Source: Actinomadura rubteroloni (GTDB lineage Bacteria; Actinomycetota; Actinomycetes; Streptosporangiales; Streptosporangiaceae). From it: a stretch of DNA of 64,000 bases. Below are positions 23,368 to 32,900 of this stretch, in pieces. A program made the translations under genes and the position numbers. Position 1 is the first letter of the stretch, and each line of letters begins with the position of its first letter. The DNA lies in assembly GCF_002911665.1 (NCBI RefSeq), contig NZ_MTBP01000001.1:2294001-2358000 (forward strand). Direction: 5' to 3'. Below the pieces are notes generated by a model that did not search any database, was not told the DNA's origin, and worked only from the letters and a program-made list of their open reading frames with translations.

Positions 23368-24840
23368 CTACTGACCGGCCGCCGGGGGCTTGCACGACCA
23401 GGCCACGGGGGTGACGCCGCCGCCCCCGGAGAACTCCACCGAGTACGCGTAGGACTGCTCGTCGCCGTCCGTGCAGACCGCGCGGCTCACGACGACGACG
23501 CCGTTCCCGCGTCCGGCGCTGCGGCTGAGCCGCAACGGCCCCGAGGCCGACGCCGTCCAGGCCGTGCCGGGCGGCGCGGTGACCGTGAGGACGCAGGACG
23601 TCACCCCGGTCAGCTCGCATCCGCCACCGACCTTCACCGCCCCCGTGACCGGCGGCCGGGCCGGCGGCTTCGGGCGCTTGGTGCGGGTGGGCTTCGGGGT
23701 CGGGCGGCGGGTCGTCGGGGTGGCGGACGGCGTCGGAGCGCTGGTCGTCGGCGTCGGCGCGGACGTCGTCGGCTCCGGGGACGGGCTGTCCTGCGGCGAC
23801 TCCGACGGGTCGGCGGCCGGCGTGGACGCCGCCGTCCCGAGCCCCGCCGCCGGGCTCTCCGAACCCGGCATCAGCAGGTACCCGCCCGTCACCACGAGGA
23901 TCACGGCCGCGGCGGCGCCGAGCGCGGGCCAGAGCCGGGGCGGGGTGCGGCCCCGGCGGGGCTCGTCCGCCTCCGCCCGCGCGTCCGGCGGGAGCGGCAG
24001 GCCGTCCGGACCGAACGGCCCGGCCCGCCGGGCGGCCTCCGCCACGATCCCGGGATCGGCGGCGGCGTCGGTGATCGCACCGGGCAGCTCGCCCGGCATC
24101 ATCGCGACCGGCAGCGCCTGGAGCAGCCGCGCGGCCGACACCGAACGGCCCCGGTGCGCGGCGCAGACCCGGCAGTCCTCCAGGTGGGCGACCAGCGCGC
24201 GGGCGGTCGCGGGGTCGACCGGCCAGCCGCCCCGGTCGGCGAGCACGGCGGCCTCCCGGCAGCCGTGCCCCCGGGAGCGGGCGATGAGCGCGGCGGCGAC
24301 GGCCTCGTCCAGCCTGGCCCGCGCGACGGCGGCGAGACGGGCGGCGTCGGCGGACTCCAGCCCGAGGACGACGCCGATCTCGGGCGTGTCCAGGTCGTGG
24401 CGCAGCAGCAGGTCGAGCGTCTCGCGCTCGCGGCCCCGCAATGCGGCGAGGGCGCTGTGCGCGAGCCGGCGGGCCTCCAGCAGCCGGGCGTGCTCGGCCT
24501 CGTCCAGGAAGGCGTCCTCGGCCTCGGGCGCCTCGATCCGCTCGTCCGGACGGTCGGGGTCGCGCAGCCGCAGCAGGCACTCGTGCCGGACGAGCGCGTA
24601 CAGCCAGGCGCGGAGCCGTCCGCCGCCGCCGGCCAGGGAGCCGTGCGCGCCCGCGGCCAGCAGCGCGTTGTACAGCGCCCAGGAGGCTTCGTCGCGGTCG
24701 CGCAGCAGCGCGTGGGAGTAGTCGTAGAGCCGGGCGCCGTAGCGGTCGGCGAGCAGGCCCGGCGCGGCCGCGTCGCCGGTGGCGAGCGCGCGGGCCAGAC
24801 GCTCGTCGGCGGCGCGGTCGAGGGTGGGCCAAGCGGACAC
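23368..24840 (-). CDS. ECF-like sigma factor fused to a zinc anti-sigma-like domain and extracellular domain
   Basis: The 490-residue protein carries sigma-2-like (about 15-95) and sigma-4-like (about 110-180; LRGRERETLDLLLRHDLDTPEIGVVLG) regions. The zinc anti-sigma motif H219-x3-C223-x2-C226 (HLEDCRVC) follows. One membrane helix (about 303-323) leads to a long Pro/Thr/Ser linker and a C-terminal domain with four cysteines (GGGCELTGVTSC; AVCTDG; WSCKP). A sigma factor tethered to the membrane in one chain with its own inhibitor module is uncommon; release by proteolysis is a plausible control. GTG 24840 with GGGAGGA is the start. It is transcribed away from the VWA gene. Confidence 0.78.
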   Translation of the reverse strand: MSAWPTLDRAADERLARALATGDAAAPGLLADRYGARLYDYSHALLRDRDEASWALYNALLAAGAHGSLAGGGGRLRAWLYALVRHECLLRLRDPDRPDERIEAPEAEDAFLDEAEHARLLEARRLAHSALAALRGRERETLDLLLRHDLDTPEIGVVLGLESADAARLAAVARARLDEAVAAALIARSRGHGCREAAVLADRGGWPVDPATARALVAHLEDCRVCAAHRGRSVSAARLLQALPVAMMPGELPGAITDAAADPGIVAEAARRAGPFGPDGLPLPPDARAEADEPRRGRTPPRLWPALGAAAAVILVVTGGYLLMPGSESPAAGLGTAASTPAADPSESPQDSPSPEPTTSAPTPTTSAPTPSATPTTRRPTPKPTRTKRPKPPARPPVTGAVKVGGGCELTGVTSCVLTVTAPPGTAWTASASGPLRLSRSAGRGNGVVVVSRAVCTDGDEQSYAYSVEFSGGGGVTPVAWSCKPPAAGQ

Positions 24841-24957
24841 GGGGTCCTCCCGGAGCGGAGTCGGTGATGCGGGTGCCGGAGCCGAGAGGGTGGGCGCTCC
24901 GGGCACCGCGGCCGGGTCCGGCCCGAGGCCCCGGACGAGGCACAGGGCGTGGAGTAT

Positions 24958-24992
24958 GGAGGCCCGACGGCCCCGCTCCCCGTCGGGCCTCC
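24958..24992 (-). terminator. Hairpin terminator after the VWA gene
   Basis: Perfect 13-base arms GGAGGCCCGACGG and CCGTCGGGCCTCC enclose nine bases, about 100 bases beyond the stop of the gene at 25092-27581. No strong T-tract follows, as is common in high-G+C organisms. Confidence 0.65.
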
Positions 24993-25091
24993 GTATAAGA
25001 GACGGCCCGCCCCGGCGACCGGTTGACAGGTTCGCAGCGAAATTTCGGAGATTTCAGTCGGGGGCCGGGCGGGCGGCCCGGCCCCCGGCGG

Positions 25092-27581
25092 TCATTCGTT
25101 GATCCGGCGGGCCAGCAGCTTCAGGACGATCTTCTGGATGTCCTGCGGGGTGTTCGCGAGCTGGACCGTCCCGTTGGTGATCCGGCCGATCTCCCGGAGC
25201 GACGCCTCGTCGACGTCCTTCCCGTAGCCGATCATGTTCACCTGGATCGGCTTGTCCGGGTCGCGCATCGCCCTGAGCTGCGCGACCGCCTGCTGGAGCG
25301 TCGGGCCGTCGGGGTCGTCGTTCTGGCCGTCGGTGAACAGCAGGATCGTGTTGACGAACTCCGGCTTGTACGTCCGGTTCATCTCCTTGTACGCGGCGAG
25401 GATCGTCGCGTACAGGCCCGTGTCGCCGTCCGGCTTGGGCCGCATCTGGTTGAGCTGGGTGAGGACCATGTTCCGGCGCGTCGTGGAGCCGATGCGCTCG
25501 CCGAGCCCGCCGATCGGGACGAGTTCCCGGTAGTCCCGGTTGCCCACGAGCTTGGTCGAGAACGACCACATGCCGAGTTCGGTGTCGTTGGAGAGCATGC
25601 TCAGCCCGCCCTGCTCGACGCGCGTGAGCGCCTGGAGCCGGTTCATCCCGCCGCCCACGGGCTCGGCCATCGAGCCGGACACGTCGGTGAGGGTCAGGAT
25701 CCGGATCCCGAGCGACAGCTTCGACCACGCCTGCATCGTCTGCGCGACGTCGGCGGGCCGGGGCGGCGGGAGCTGGCGGGGACGGGCCGGGCTCACGCCG
25801 TACTTCTCCGCGAACGCCGTCGGCGCCTTGCCGTCCGGCGAGCGGAAGCCCAGCTCACGGACGTCCGTGCGGGTCGCGTCGGTGTTCATCGCCTGTTCGA
25901 GGAGGCCCGCCGCCTCCTTCTTGTCACCGTCGTCGGCCGTGACGGTGAACGGGTAGTCCAGCGACAGCGTGCCCTCGACCGGGTACAGCGCGACGGCCGG
26001 TTCCGCCGGGTTCGTCCGGTTGTAGCTCCACAGGGCCTGCTCGGACGAGATGCTGATCGGCTGCTTGCCGCTGCGTCCCGGGCGGAACTGCTTGAACGTG
26101 TCGGCGGGCTTCTGGACGGTCGCCTCGCGGACCGTCCGGACGATCCCGGTGAAGATCGAGTCCCGGTTCGGGTCGTTGGTCAGCAGCTCGCCGGTGAGGA
26201 CCAGGCCGCCGAGGCCGACGGCGTTGACCGTCGGGTCCGGGACGACCATCCGCACCGCGCCCGGCGGGATCATCTGGTTCTTGGTGACGCCGCCGCCCGC
26301 GACGCCGCCCGCCGCCTTCAGCAGGTTGTCCCAGGACGGCGTCGCGGTGACGCCCTCCTTCTGGAGCTGCGCGGCGAGGGTGTGCGGCAGGCCGACGACG
26401 ATCGGGCTCGACGCGACGGACGTCCGGCTGACCGTGATCTTGTGCCGGGCCTTGTCGGTGCTGGTCTGGACGAGCGACGTCCACAGGGTCGAGTCGGGGA
26501 TCCACACGTCCGGCTGGCGGGTGGTGTCGGACGGGACGCCCTGCCCGGACAGCACGGTCGCCACCGACGACGGGTCGTCGGCGCCGACGGACGCCTGGAC
26601 GCACTTCCCGCCGACCTTGCGCCCCTGGTCGTTGAACCGGCTGACGGCCTTGCGGACGGCCGGCGCGATGTCGGGGGCCGCCGAGACGCGCAGCCGCAGC
26701 GCGCCGTCGCCGCCGCAGCCGCCCGTCCCGAGGAACGCGTAGACGCCGACGCCGAGCAGTACCGCGAGGCCGATCGCGCCCGCCAGCGGGCCGATGAGCA
26801 GGCCGCGGCGCTTCTTGCGGCGGCGGCCGTACTCGCCGGAGCCGCCCGGCCCGCCCGGTCCGCCGGAGTCGCCGCCCGAACGGCCGCCGAAGAAGCCGGA
26901 CTCGCGTTCGCCCGAGCCCGACATGGTGTCGTAGCCGCGGTACCCCGCGCTGGACGCGCCGGGCAGCGTGTACCCGCCGATCTCGCCGGACCCGGGCCGC
27001 TCGTACCCGCCCGACGACTGTCCGTAGCGGCCGCTCCCGGCCGAGGGCCGCTCGAACCCGCCCGTCCCGGACGGCGGCAGCTCGAACCCGCCCGAGGGCC
27101 GCTCATATCCGCCGGTACCGCCCGTGGGCCGCTCGAAGCCGCCGCTTCCGGCGGACGGCCGCTCGTATCCGCCCGTTCCGCCCGTGGGCCGCTCGTACCC
27201 GCCCGATCCGGCCGGCGGACGCTCGAAGCCGCCCGTTCCGCTCGGCGGCGGCGCGAACCCGCCCGTCCCGGACGGCGGCTGCTCGAAGCCGCCGCTCGCC
27301 GTGGCCGGGCGCTCGTAGGCCCCCGAGCCGTACCCGTACGTCCCGTAGGGCCCGGACGAGGGCGGAGGCGGCGTCGTCCCGCGGGAACCGCTGTCGGACG
27401 CCCCGCCGAAGCCGGACCATTCGCCGGACTCGCCGGGCGTCACCCGCGGGCTCTGGCTGTCGCGCGGCGCGAACCAGTCGGACGACCCGTCGTTGGCCGG
27501 CCCGAAGACCGGACGGGACGGGTCGTGCTCACCGCCCTCCGCCCCCTCATCAGGGAAGTCGTTGCGATGACGTCCGCTCAC
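25092..27581 (-). CDS. Membrane-anchored substrate-binding-like + VWA domain protein
   Basis: The 829-residue protein has four parts. Residues 1-245 are a cytoplasmic low-complexity region with about ten copies of a GGYERPxxGT-like decapeptide. One membrane helix follows (LAGAIGLAVLLGVGVYAFL). A periplasmic-binding-protein-like domain comes next (RVSAAPDIAPAVRKAV, QPDVWIPDSTLWTSL, SPIVVGLPHTLA), and the chain ends in a von Willebrand A domain with a complete MIDAS motif DVSGSM near residue 633. The outer part should bind a ligand or protein through a divalent metal. Similar SBP-VWA fusions occur in actinomycetes with no known role. Confidence 0.82.
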   Translation of the reverse strand: MSGRHRNDFPDEGAEGGEHDPSRPVFGPANDGSSDWFAPRDSQSPRVTPGESGEWSGFGGASDSGSRGTTPPPPSSGPYGTYGYGSGAYERPATASGGFEQPPSGTGGFAPPPSGTGGFERPPAGSGGYERPTGGTGGYERPSAGSGGFERPTGGTGGYERPSGGFELPPSGTGGFERPSAGSGRYGQSSGGYERPGSGEIGGYTLPGASSAGYRGYDTMSGSGERESGFFGGRSGGDSGGPGGPGGSGEYGRRRKKRRGLLIGPLAGAIGLAVLLGVGVYAFLGTGGCGGDGALRLRVSAAPDIAPAVRKAVSRFNDQGRKVGGKCVQASVGADDPSSVATVLSGQGVPSDTTRQPDVWIPDSTLWTSLVQTSTDKARHKITVSRTSVASSPIVVGLPHTLAAQLQKEGVTATPSWDNLLKAAGGVAGGGVTKNQMIPPGAVRMVVPDPTVNAVGLGGLVLTGELLTNDPNRDSIFTGIVRTVREATVQKPADTFKQFRPGRSGKQPISISSEQALWSYNRTNPAEPAVALYPVEGTLSLDYPFTVTADDGDKKEAAGLLEQAMNTDATRTDVRELGFRSPDGKAPTAFAEKYGVSPARPRQLPPPRPADVAQTMQAWSKLSLGIRILTLTDVSGSMAEPVGGGMNRLQALTRVEQGGLSMLSNDTELGMWSFSTKLVGNRDYRELVPIGGLGERIGSTTRRNMVLTQLNQMRPKPDGDTGLYATILAAYKEMNRTYKPEFVNTILLFTDGQNDDPDGPTLQQAVAQLRAMRDPDKPIQVNMIGYGKDVDEASLREIGRITNGTVQLANTPQDIQKIVLKLLARRINE
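27040..27335 (-). repeat. Tandem decapeptide-coding repeat inside the VWA gene
   Basis: Roughly 30-base units encode variants of GGYERPSAGT and GGFERPPSGT, repeated about ten times with small changes. The repeat is coding, lies before the membrane helix and is probably prone to expansion or contraction. Confidence 0.8.
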
Positions 27582-27760
27582 GGCAGCCTCGATTCACCAG
27601 AAACACGTTCATGTTCCCCGGCACTGTAGTAGTCCGCTTCGGAGGTTACAAAGAGCCGCAAAATGGCGATCTCGCAGGTCATCCCGTTGGTACGGTCCCA
27701 ACGGCGGTCACGCCGTGTGTCCGGGCGAACCCCCGGCGGCGCGGGGCCAGAATGGGGAGC

Positions 27761-28579
27761 ATGGCCCGTCTCGTCCCCGTCGCCGACCCCGCCGACCCGC
27801 GTCTCGCCGACTACACGCGGCTGCGCGACGTCAACCTCCGCAAGAGCCTGGAGGCCGAGCACGGCCTGTTCATCGCCGAGGGCGAGAAGGTCATCCGCCG
27901 CGCCCTGGCCACCGGGCACCCCGCCCGCTCGTTCCTCATGGCCGACCGCTGGGTGGAGCCGCTGGCCGACGCGCTCGACGAGGCCGGCGCGCCCGTCTAC
28001 GTCGCCGCCGACGCGGTGGTGGAGGCGGTCGCGGGCTTCCCCGTCCACCGGGGCGCGCTGGCGTCGATGCGGCGGCTGCCGCTGCCGGACGTCGCGTCGG
28101 TCGTGGCGAGGGCCCGGCGGCTGCTCGTCCTGGAGGACCTGGTCGACCACGCCAACGTCGGCGCGATCTTCCGGTGCGCCGCCGCGCTCGGCGTGGACGC
28201 CGTCGTCCTGTCCCCGCGCTGCGCCGACCCGCTCTACCGGCGCGCGGTGAAGGTGTCAATGGGCGCGGTGTTCGCGGTGCCGTACGCGCGCATGGAGCAC
28301 TGGCGGGACGGCCTGGACGCCCTGCGCGCCGCCGGTTTCACGCTGCTCGCCCTCACCCCGGACGCGTCCGCCGTGCCGCTGGCCGCCGCGCCGTCCGGCG
28401 ACCGGGTCGCGCTGCTGCTCGGCTCCGAGGGCGACGGGCTGACGTCGCACTGGCTGGCCGAGGCCGACGCGCCCGTCCGCATCCCGATGGACACCGGCGC
28501 GCTGGCGAGCGGCGTCGACTCCCTCAATGTGGTGGCCGCCGCCGCGATCGCCTGCTACGCGCTCGTCAGCGGGACCTGA
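27761..28579 (+). CDS. SpoU/TrmH-family RNA 2'-O-methyltransferase
   Basis: The 272-residue protein has an N-terminal RNA-binding part (LEAEHGLFIAEGEKVIRRAL) and a C-terminal SPOUT domain. The three SpoU motifs are visible: VDHANVGAIFRCAAALGVDAVVLSP, VALLLGSEGDGL and IPMDTGALASGVDSLNVVAAAAIACYAL. It should methylate a ribose in rRNA or tRNA with SAM; the exact site is not readable. ATG 27761 has GGGGAG immediately upstream and is preferred to ATG 27752. Confidence 0.92.
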   Translation: MARLVPVADPADPRLADYTRLRDVNLRKSLEAEHGLFIAEGEKVIRRALATGHPARSFLMADRWVEPLADALDEAGAPVYVAADAVVEAVAGFPVHRGALASMRRLPLPDVASVVARARRLLVLEDLVDHANVGAIFRCAAALGVDAVVLSPRCADPLYRRAVKVSMGAVFAVPYARMEHWRDGLDALRAAGFTLLALTPDASAVPLAAAPSGDRVALLLGSEGDGLTSHWLAEADAPVRIPMDTGALASGVDSLNVVAAAAIACYALVSGT

Positions 28580-29471
28580 CCCGTCGGCGGCTGTTCCGGC
28601 GGCCGAGCCGCGCCTGCGTCAGGACGAGCAGCGTCGCGACGAACAGCGCCGCGAGCCACGCCGCCTGCACGCCCGCGACGCGCTCGAACTCGGTGTCCTG
28701 CGCGACGGCCGCGCTGTTGCCGCGGAGCCTGCTCTGGGGGAGCGCGGACGTCCGCTCCTGCGCGACCGTCGGGGCCTGCACCGACGGCAGCGGCACGCTC
28801 GTCGTGACGATCGGCGGGGCGACGCTCTGCTCGGGCGGCAGCGCCGGGGCGGGCTGCGGCACCGGACGGGGCACCGGACGCGGCGCCGGGGCCGCCTTCT
28901 TTTTCTTCTTCGGCGCGGCGGTCGTCCCGGTCGGCAGCGGCTTGGCCTTGACCGGCACCGCGAACGTGACGGTCGCGGCGGCGGACCCGGCGTCGGCGTT
29001 CTCGGCCGTCACCGTGATCGACAGGGTGACCGGCGTGGTCGCCGTCAGGTCGTCCGGGACGCCGACGGTCGCGAGCACGGTGTCCCGTCCGCCCGCCGCG
29101 AGCGTCCCGAGGGTGCAGCCGGCCGCCGTGAACGGGGCCGGGCACTCGCCGCCGACGACGGCCTTCTTCGGGCTCGCCGCGATCCGCGTGACGCGCACGC
29201 CGGTGGCCGACGCGTTCTGGGCGCGCACCCGGACGGTCACCGGCACGGTCTCGCCCGGCTTGGCCTTCGCCCTGCCGGGCGTCGCGCTCACCAGCAGCAC
29301 GGCTCGCGGCGGCGGCGTCGTCGGACTCGGATCCGGCGTGGGACTGCCCGACCCCGAGGGATCGGGGGACGGAGTCGCGGCGACGACCGTCGCCAGTCCC
29401 ATGCCGAGCAGCAGCCGATGACCCGTCGAACGGGAGAGCACGCCCCCGCACCTCCGTCGCGTTCGCCCCAT
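28566..29471 (-). CDS. Secreted/membrane-anchored protein with Ig-like domain and C-terminal anchor helix
   Basis: The 301-residue protein opens with a hydrophobic signal region (HRLLLGMGLATVVAATP), a Pro/Ser linker and a beta-rich domain of about 120 residues (VTVRVRAQNASATGVRVTRI, GECPAPFTAAGCTLGTLAAGG) that resembles a DUF11/CARDB-like Ig fold. A Lys run and a Pro-rich linker follow, then a helix (GVQAAWLAALFVATLLVLTQA) and an Arg-rich tail, the classic anchor order. It is probably a cell-surface protein. It overlaps the methyltransferase tail to tail by 14 bases. Confidence 0.75.
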   Translation of the reverse strand: MGRTRRRCGGVLSRSTGHRLLLGMGLATVVAATPSPDPSGSGSPTPDPSPTTPPPRAVLLVSATPGRAKAKPGETVPVTVRVRAQNASATGVRVTRIAASPKKAVVGGECPAPFTAAGCTLGTLAAGGRDTVLATVGVPDDLTATTPVTLSITVTAENADAGSAAATVTFAVPVKAKPLPTGTTAAPKKKKKAAPAPRPVPRPVPQPAPALPPEQSVAPPIVTTSVPLPSVQAPTVAQERTSALPQSRLRGNSAAVAQDTEFERVAGVQAAWLAALFVATLLVLTQARLGRRNSRRRVRSR

Positions 29472-29595
29472 GTACGCCTGGTTTGTCCCCTACCCAGGAC
29501 GCCGTTGCTCACTCATGAAGAGTTTTTGACGCTCCGGTAACCATCCGGTGCGCAGTTCATGCCAGCACGAGCGGGACGCCATCGCAAGCCGGACG

Positions 29596-29970
29596 TCAGA
29601 CGGCCTCCTCCCGCACGTCCTCCACCTCGTCGCGCGGCGCCCAGCTCTGCCACACGCCCTGGTCCACGCGGTCCAGGCCGAGCCGCTCGGCGACGGGGGC
29701 GCGCCCGCCCGTGTACTCCACCCGCAGCCAGCCCTCGTGCTCCCCGACGATCACGAACGGCTCGCCCCGCCACCTGCACGTCGTCCGGACGTACCGCAGC
29801 GCCTCGACCTCGAACGCCGGGACGGTCCGGCGGTACCGGCCGGGCCGCAGTTCCTCGAAACCGTCCGTCGGCTCGGGCGCGTACAGGCGGATCTCGCCGT
29901 CCGCGCCCGGCGCCGCCTCGAAGTCCCGGCCCAGCCAGCGGGCCAGATAACCGTCTCGGATGGGTGCCAT
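29596..29970 (-). CDS. Hypothetical protein, SseB-gene neighbour
   Basis: This 124-residue soluble protein has no recognised family. It contains MAPIRDGYLARWLGRDFEAAP, EELRPGRYRRTVPAF, YVRTTCRWRGEPFVIVGEHEGWLRVEYTGG and WQSWAPRDEV. ATG 29970 with GGAGGG upstream is preferred; an in-frame ATG at 30024 would overlap the preceding gene by 26 bases. Short spacing after the giant SseB-like gene suggests co-transcription and possibly a common complex. The pattern recalls small actinobacterial partners of secreted or toxin-related proteins, but this is only an impression. Confidence 0.65.
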   Translation of the reverse strand: MAPIRDGYLARWLGRDFEAAPGADGEIRLYAPEPTDGFEELRPGRYRRTVPAFEVEALRYVRTTCRWRGEPFVIVGEHEGWLRVEYTGGRAPVAERLGLDRVDQGVWQSWAPRDEVEDVREEAV

Positions 29971-29998
29971 GATGCCCTCCGTCCAGTAAGGCCGTCCG

Positions 29999-32900
29999 TC
30001 AACGTCGATCACCGTCCGGTTCACCCGCCTCGGGCCGCAGCCACGCCAGCCGGTCCGGGTCGTACATCGCGACGAACCGCTCCGAGCGGTCCGCGCCGAC
30101 CAGGTACATCTCCGCGCCGTGCGGGAGCCGCAGGCTGTCGACCTTGTACTCCCGGATCGACCCCGCGCTGCCCGGCGCGAAGCCCGACCCCTGGAACGGC
30201 GGCGCCTCCACGACCCAGCCCGCGTCGCCCCACGCGGCCAGCTCCTCGTCCGTCCGGCCGCCGAACGGCACCCGGTACAGGTCCGAGCAGTACGCGGGCC
30301 AGCGGATCACGTAGACCTTCTCGTCGGCGGCCGAGAACGGCGAGTCCTCGTAGAGCAGGCCGAGCGTCTCGTAGAGCTGCTCGGGGGTCTGCAATTCGGC
30401 GACGTCCGAGGTCGGGTGGACGAACCCGCCGACCCGGTCGTAGCCCTGCTCCAGGTACCAGCCGACATGGCCGTGCGGGACGACCTTCTGCATGATCGCC
30501 GGCTGCGGGAGCGGTTCGCCGTCCGGCTCGGGCTCGGGCTCGGGGCGAGGCGCCGGTGCGGGCGCGCTCACCTCGGCCGGCTCGGGTACGGGCTCGGGGA
30601 CCGGTTCGGGACGCGGCCGGACGAGCCCCACCCGCGCCGCCCACTCGCTGAGCGACCGGACCTGCCCGCCCTCCAGGGACGCGCCGATCCGCGTGCCCGG
30701 GTTGAGCAGCATCGCCCAGTCGTCGCGCGGCCACACCGCGATCAGCTCGCGGAAGTCCGCGTACACGAACCGCGACTCGGGCAGCACCTCGCGCAGCCGC
30801 ACCATCGAGGTGAAGACGCGGACCGAGGACGGGTCGCGCAGCGCCGCGTCCCACCGGAACTCGCGCTGGACGGGCGTGACCTCCAGCGGCGCGTCGTCGG
30901 GGATCGGCACCAGCACGTTCGCGGCCAGCAGCACCCGCAGGAACGCGTCGGAGTCGCCCGCGCGGACGGCCTCGTGCAACTCCTGGTCGATGCGGTTGCC
31001 CGGCTCGAACTCCGGCTCGTCGCCGCTCGGCCGCGGTTGCGGCTCGGGTTCGGGCGCCGGCTCGGGCGCCGCGGCGGTGAACGTCCGGACCCGCTCGGCC
31101 GGGAGCGCGGCGTCGATCGGCGTGCCGGGGTTGAGGACGAGCGTCCACCCGTCGTCCGGCCACGCCGCCGCCATCTCCTGGAAGCTCGGCATCACGAACC
31201 GCGAACTGCCGATCGCCTCGTTCATCCAGCGCAGCGACGTGAACACCTGGATCGCCGTCCGGCCGTGGACGGGCACCGGACGCCACGGGAACTCCGGGTC
31301 GTCGGGCGCGATGCCCCACGGCGTCTGCGGCTCGGCCGGGACGAGCACCTGCGCGCCCGCCAGGATCGCGAAGAACCCGTCGCCGTCGCCGCGCCCGGCC
31401 GCCTCGAACAGCCGCTCCTCGACCTCGTTCTGCGGCTCGAACGACTCGCCGAGCCGCCGCGCCGCGCGCTGGTCGGCCCAGGTCGCGAGGCCGGGAAGCT
31501 GCTCGGCGTGGACCGTCCCGCCCGCCGGGGAGCCCGCGTTCACCGCGAGCGGCCACTCCTTGTCCGGCCAGTACCGAAGGACGGTCGTGAACGGCAGCGT
31601 CAGGTATTCGGCGTTCGCGCCCGTCCGCTGCGCCTCCTCGACCAGCCGCTCGGGCGAGGTGAACACCGGGACGGTCGTCACGCCGTCGGCCTCGCGCGTC
31701 CGCCACGGGAACCCGGGACGGCCCGGCCGCAGCGTGTAGTCCATGTCGTCCGGGACGGGCAGCAGCACCTCCGCCCCGGCGAGCGTCTGCAGGAACAGGT
31801 CGTGGTCGTCGGTGGACGCGGCGCGCAGCAGCTCGCGCTCGACGTCGTTGGCCGGTTCGAAGGGCGCGCGGGCCTTGTCGCGGGGGAGAGCCCGGTGCTG
31901 GTCGCGCAGGTCCTCCCAGCCGGCCTCGTCGTTCACAGCCGGGAGATCGACTTGCGTCTCGGTCGGGGACGGCTCCGTCCTGACGTCCGCCTCCCCGGCC
32001 TGCGCCCGTCCGCCGCGCGCCTTGACGATCGGATACGGATCCCGCGTGGTGGCGGACGGATCATCGTCTTCGTCCGCCGCGAACTCCACGCCGTGCTCGC
32101 CGTCGCCCGCCGCGAAGGACGGCTCCGCCTCACCCGCACCGCCCGGCGCGCTTTCCGGCCGCTCAGCGCTGAACTCGGACTCACCGCCCGGCGCGAATCC
32201 GGGCCGCTCGTCGCCGAACTCGCCCGGCCCGTCCTCGCCGGCCGACACGAGCCCCGGCCGCCCGTCACCGCGCTCACCAACCGACGCAAGCCCCGGCCGT
32301 TCGCCGCCGAGCGCACCGCTCGGCCGCTCACTGACGCCCGGCTCGCCGCTCGGCGCGAAGCCCGGCCCTTCGGTTCCGTGCTGCTCAACGCGAGGCTCGC
32401 CACCCGGCCCGCTGACGCCCGGTTCGCCGCCCGGCGTGAAGCCTGGCCCTTCGGCTCCGTGCTCGCCGCCCGGTCCGAAGACCGGCCGTTCGATCCCGTG
32501 CTCGCCACCCGGCGTCAGGCCGGGCCGTTCGGTGCTCTGCTCTCCAACGCCCGGCGCGAAGCCGAGCCGTTCGGTGTCGTGCTCGTCCGAGCGGAGCTCG
32601 CCGCTGGACGCGAGCGTCGGGCGTTCACCCACGCCAAGGTCGCCGGAAGCCGCCGCCTCCGCGCCGGGCTCGCCGGCGGACGGCCGCTCCACGCCGTGCT
32701 CGCCGGACGCCGCAGGCGCGCCGGGCGGAGCGAAGGACGGCGGCTCCACGTCCGCCGCACCGCCGGGCACGTACGGCGCGGACGCGCCGGGTCCGGCGTC
32801 GCCGGGCGCCGCGAACGGCGGCAGGCCCGCGTCCTGATCGTCCGCGTCGCCGGACGTGTACGGCGCCCGGTCGGCGTCCGTCCCGGGCACGCCCGGCGCT

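Noticed and set aside
22109..24943. 944-codon open frame on the - strand
   Set aside because: Composition is extreme in Arg/Pro/Gly and it runs through the sigma-fusion and APH-like genes in the wrong frame. The sigma/anti-sigma protein frame has real domains and a ribosome site.
25023..27629. 868-codon open frame on the + strand
   Set aside because: Antisense shadow of the VWA gene; no ribosome site and no recognisable domain.
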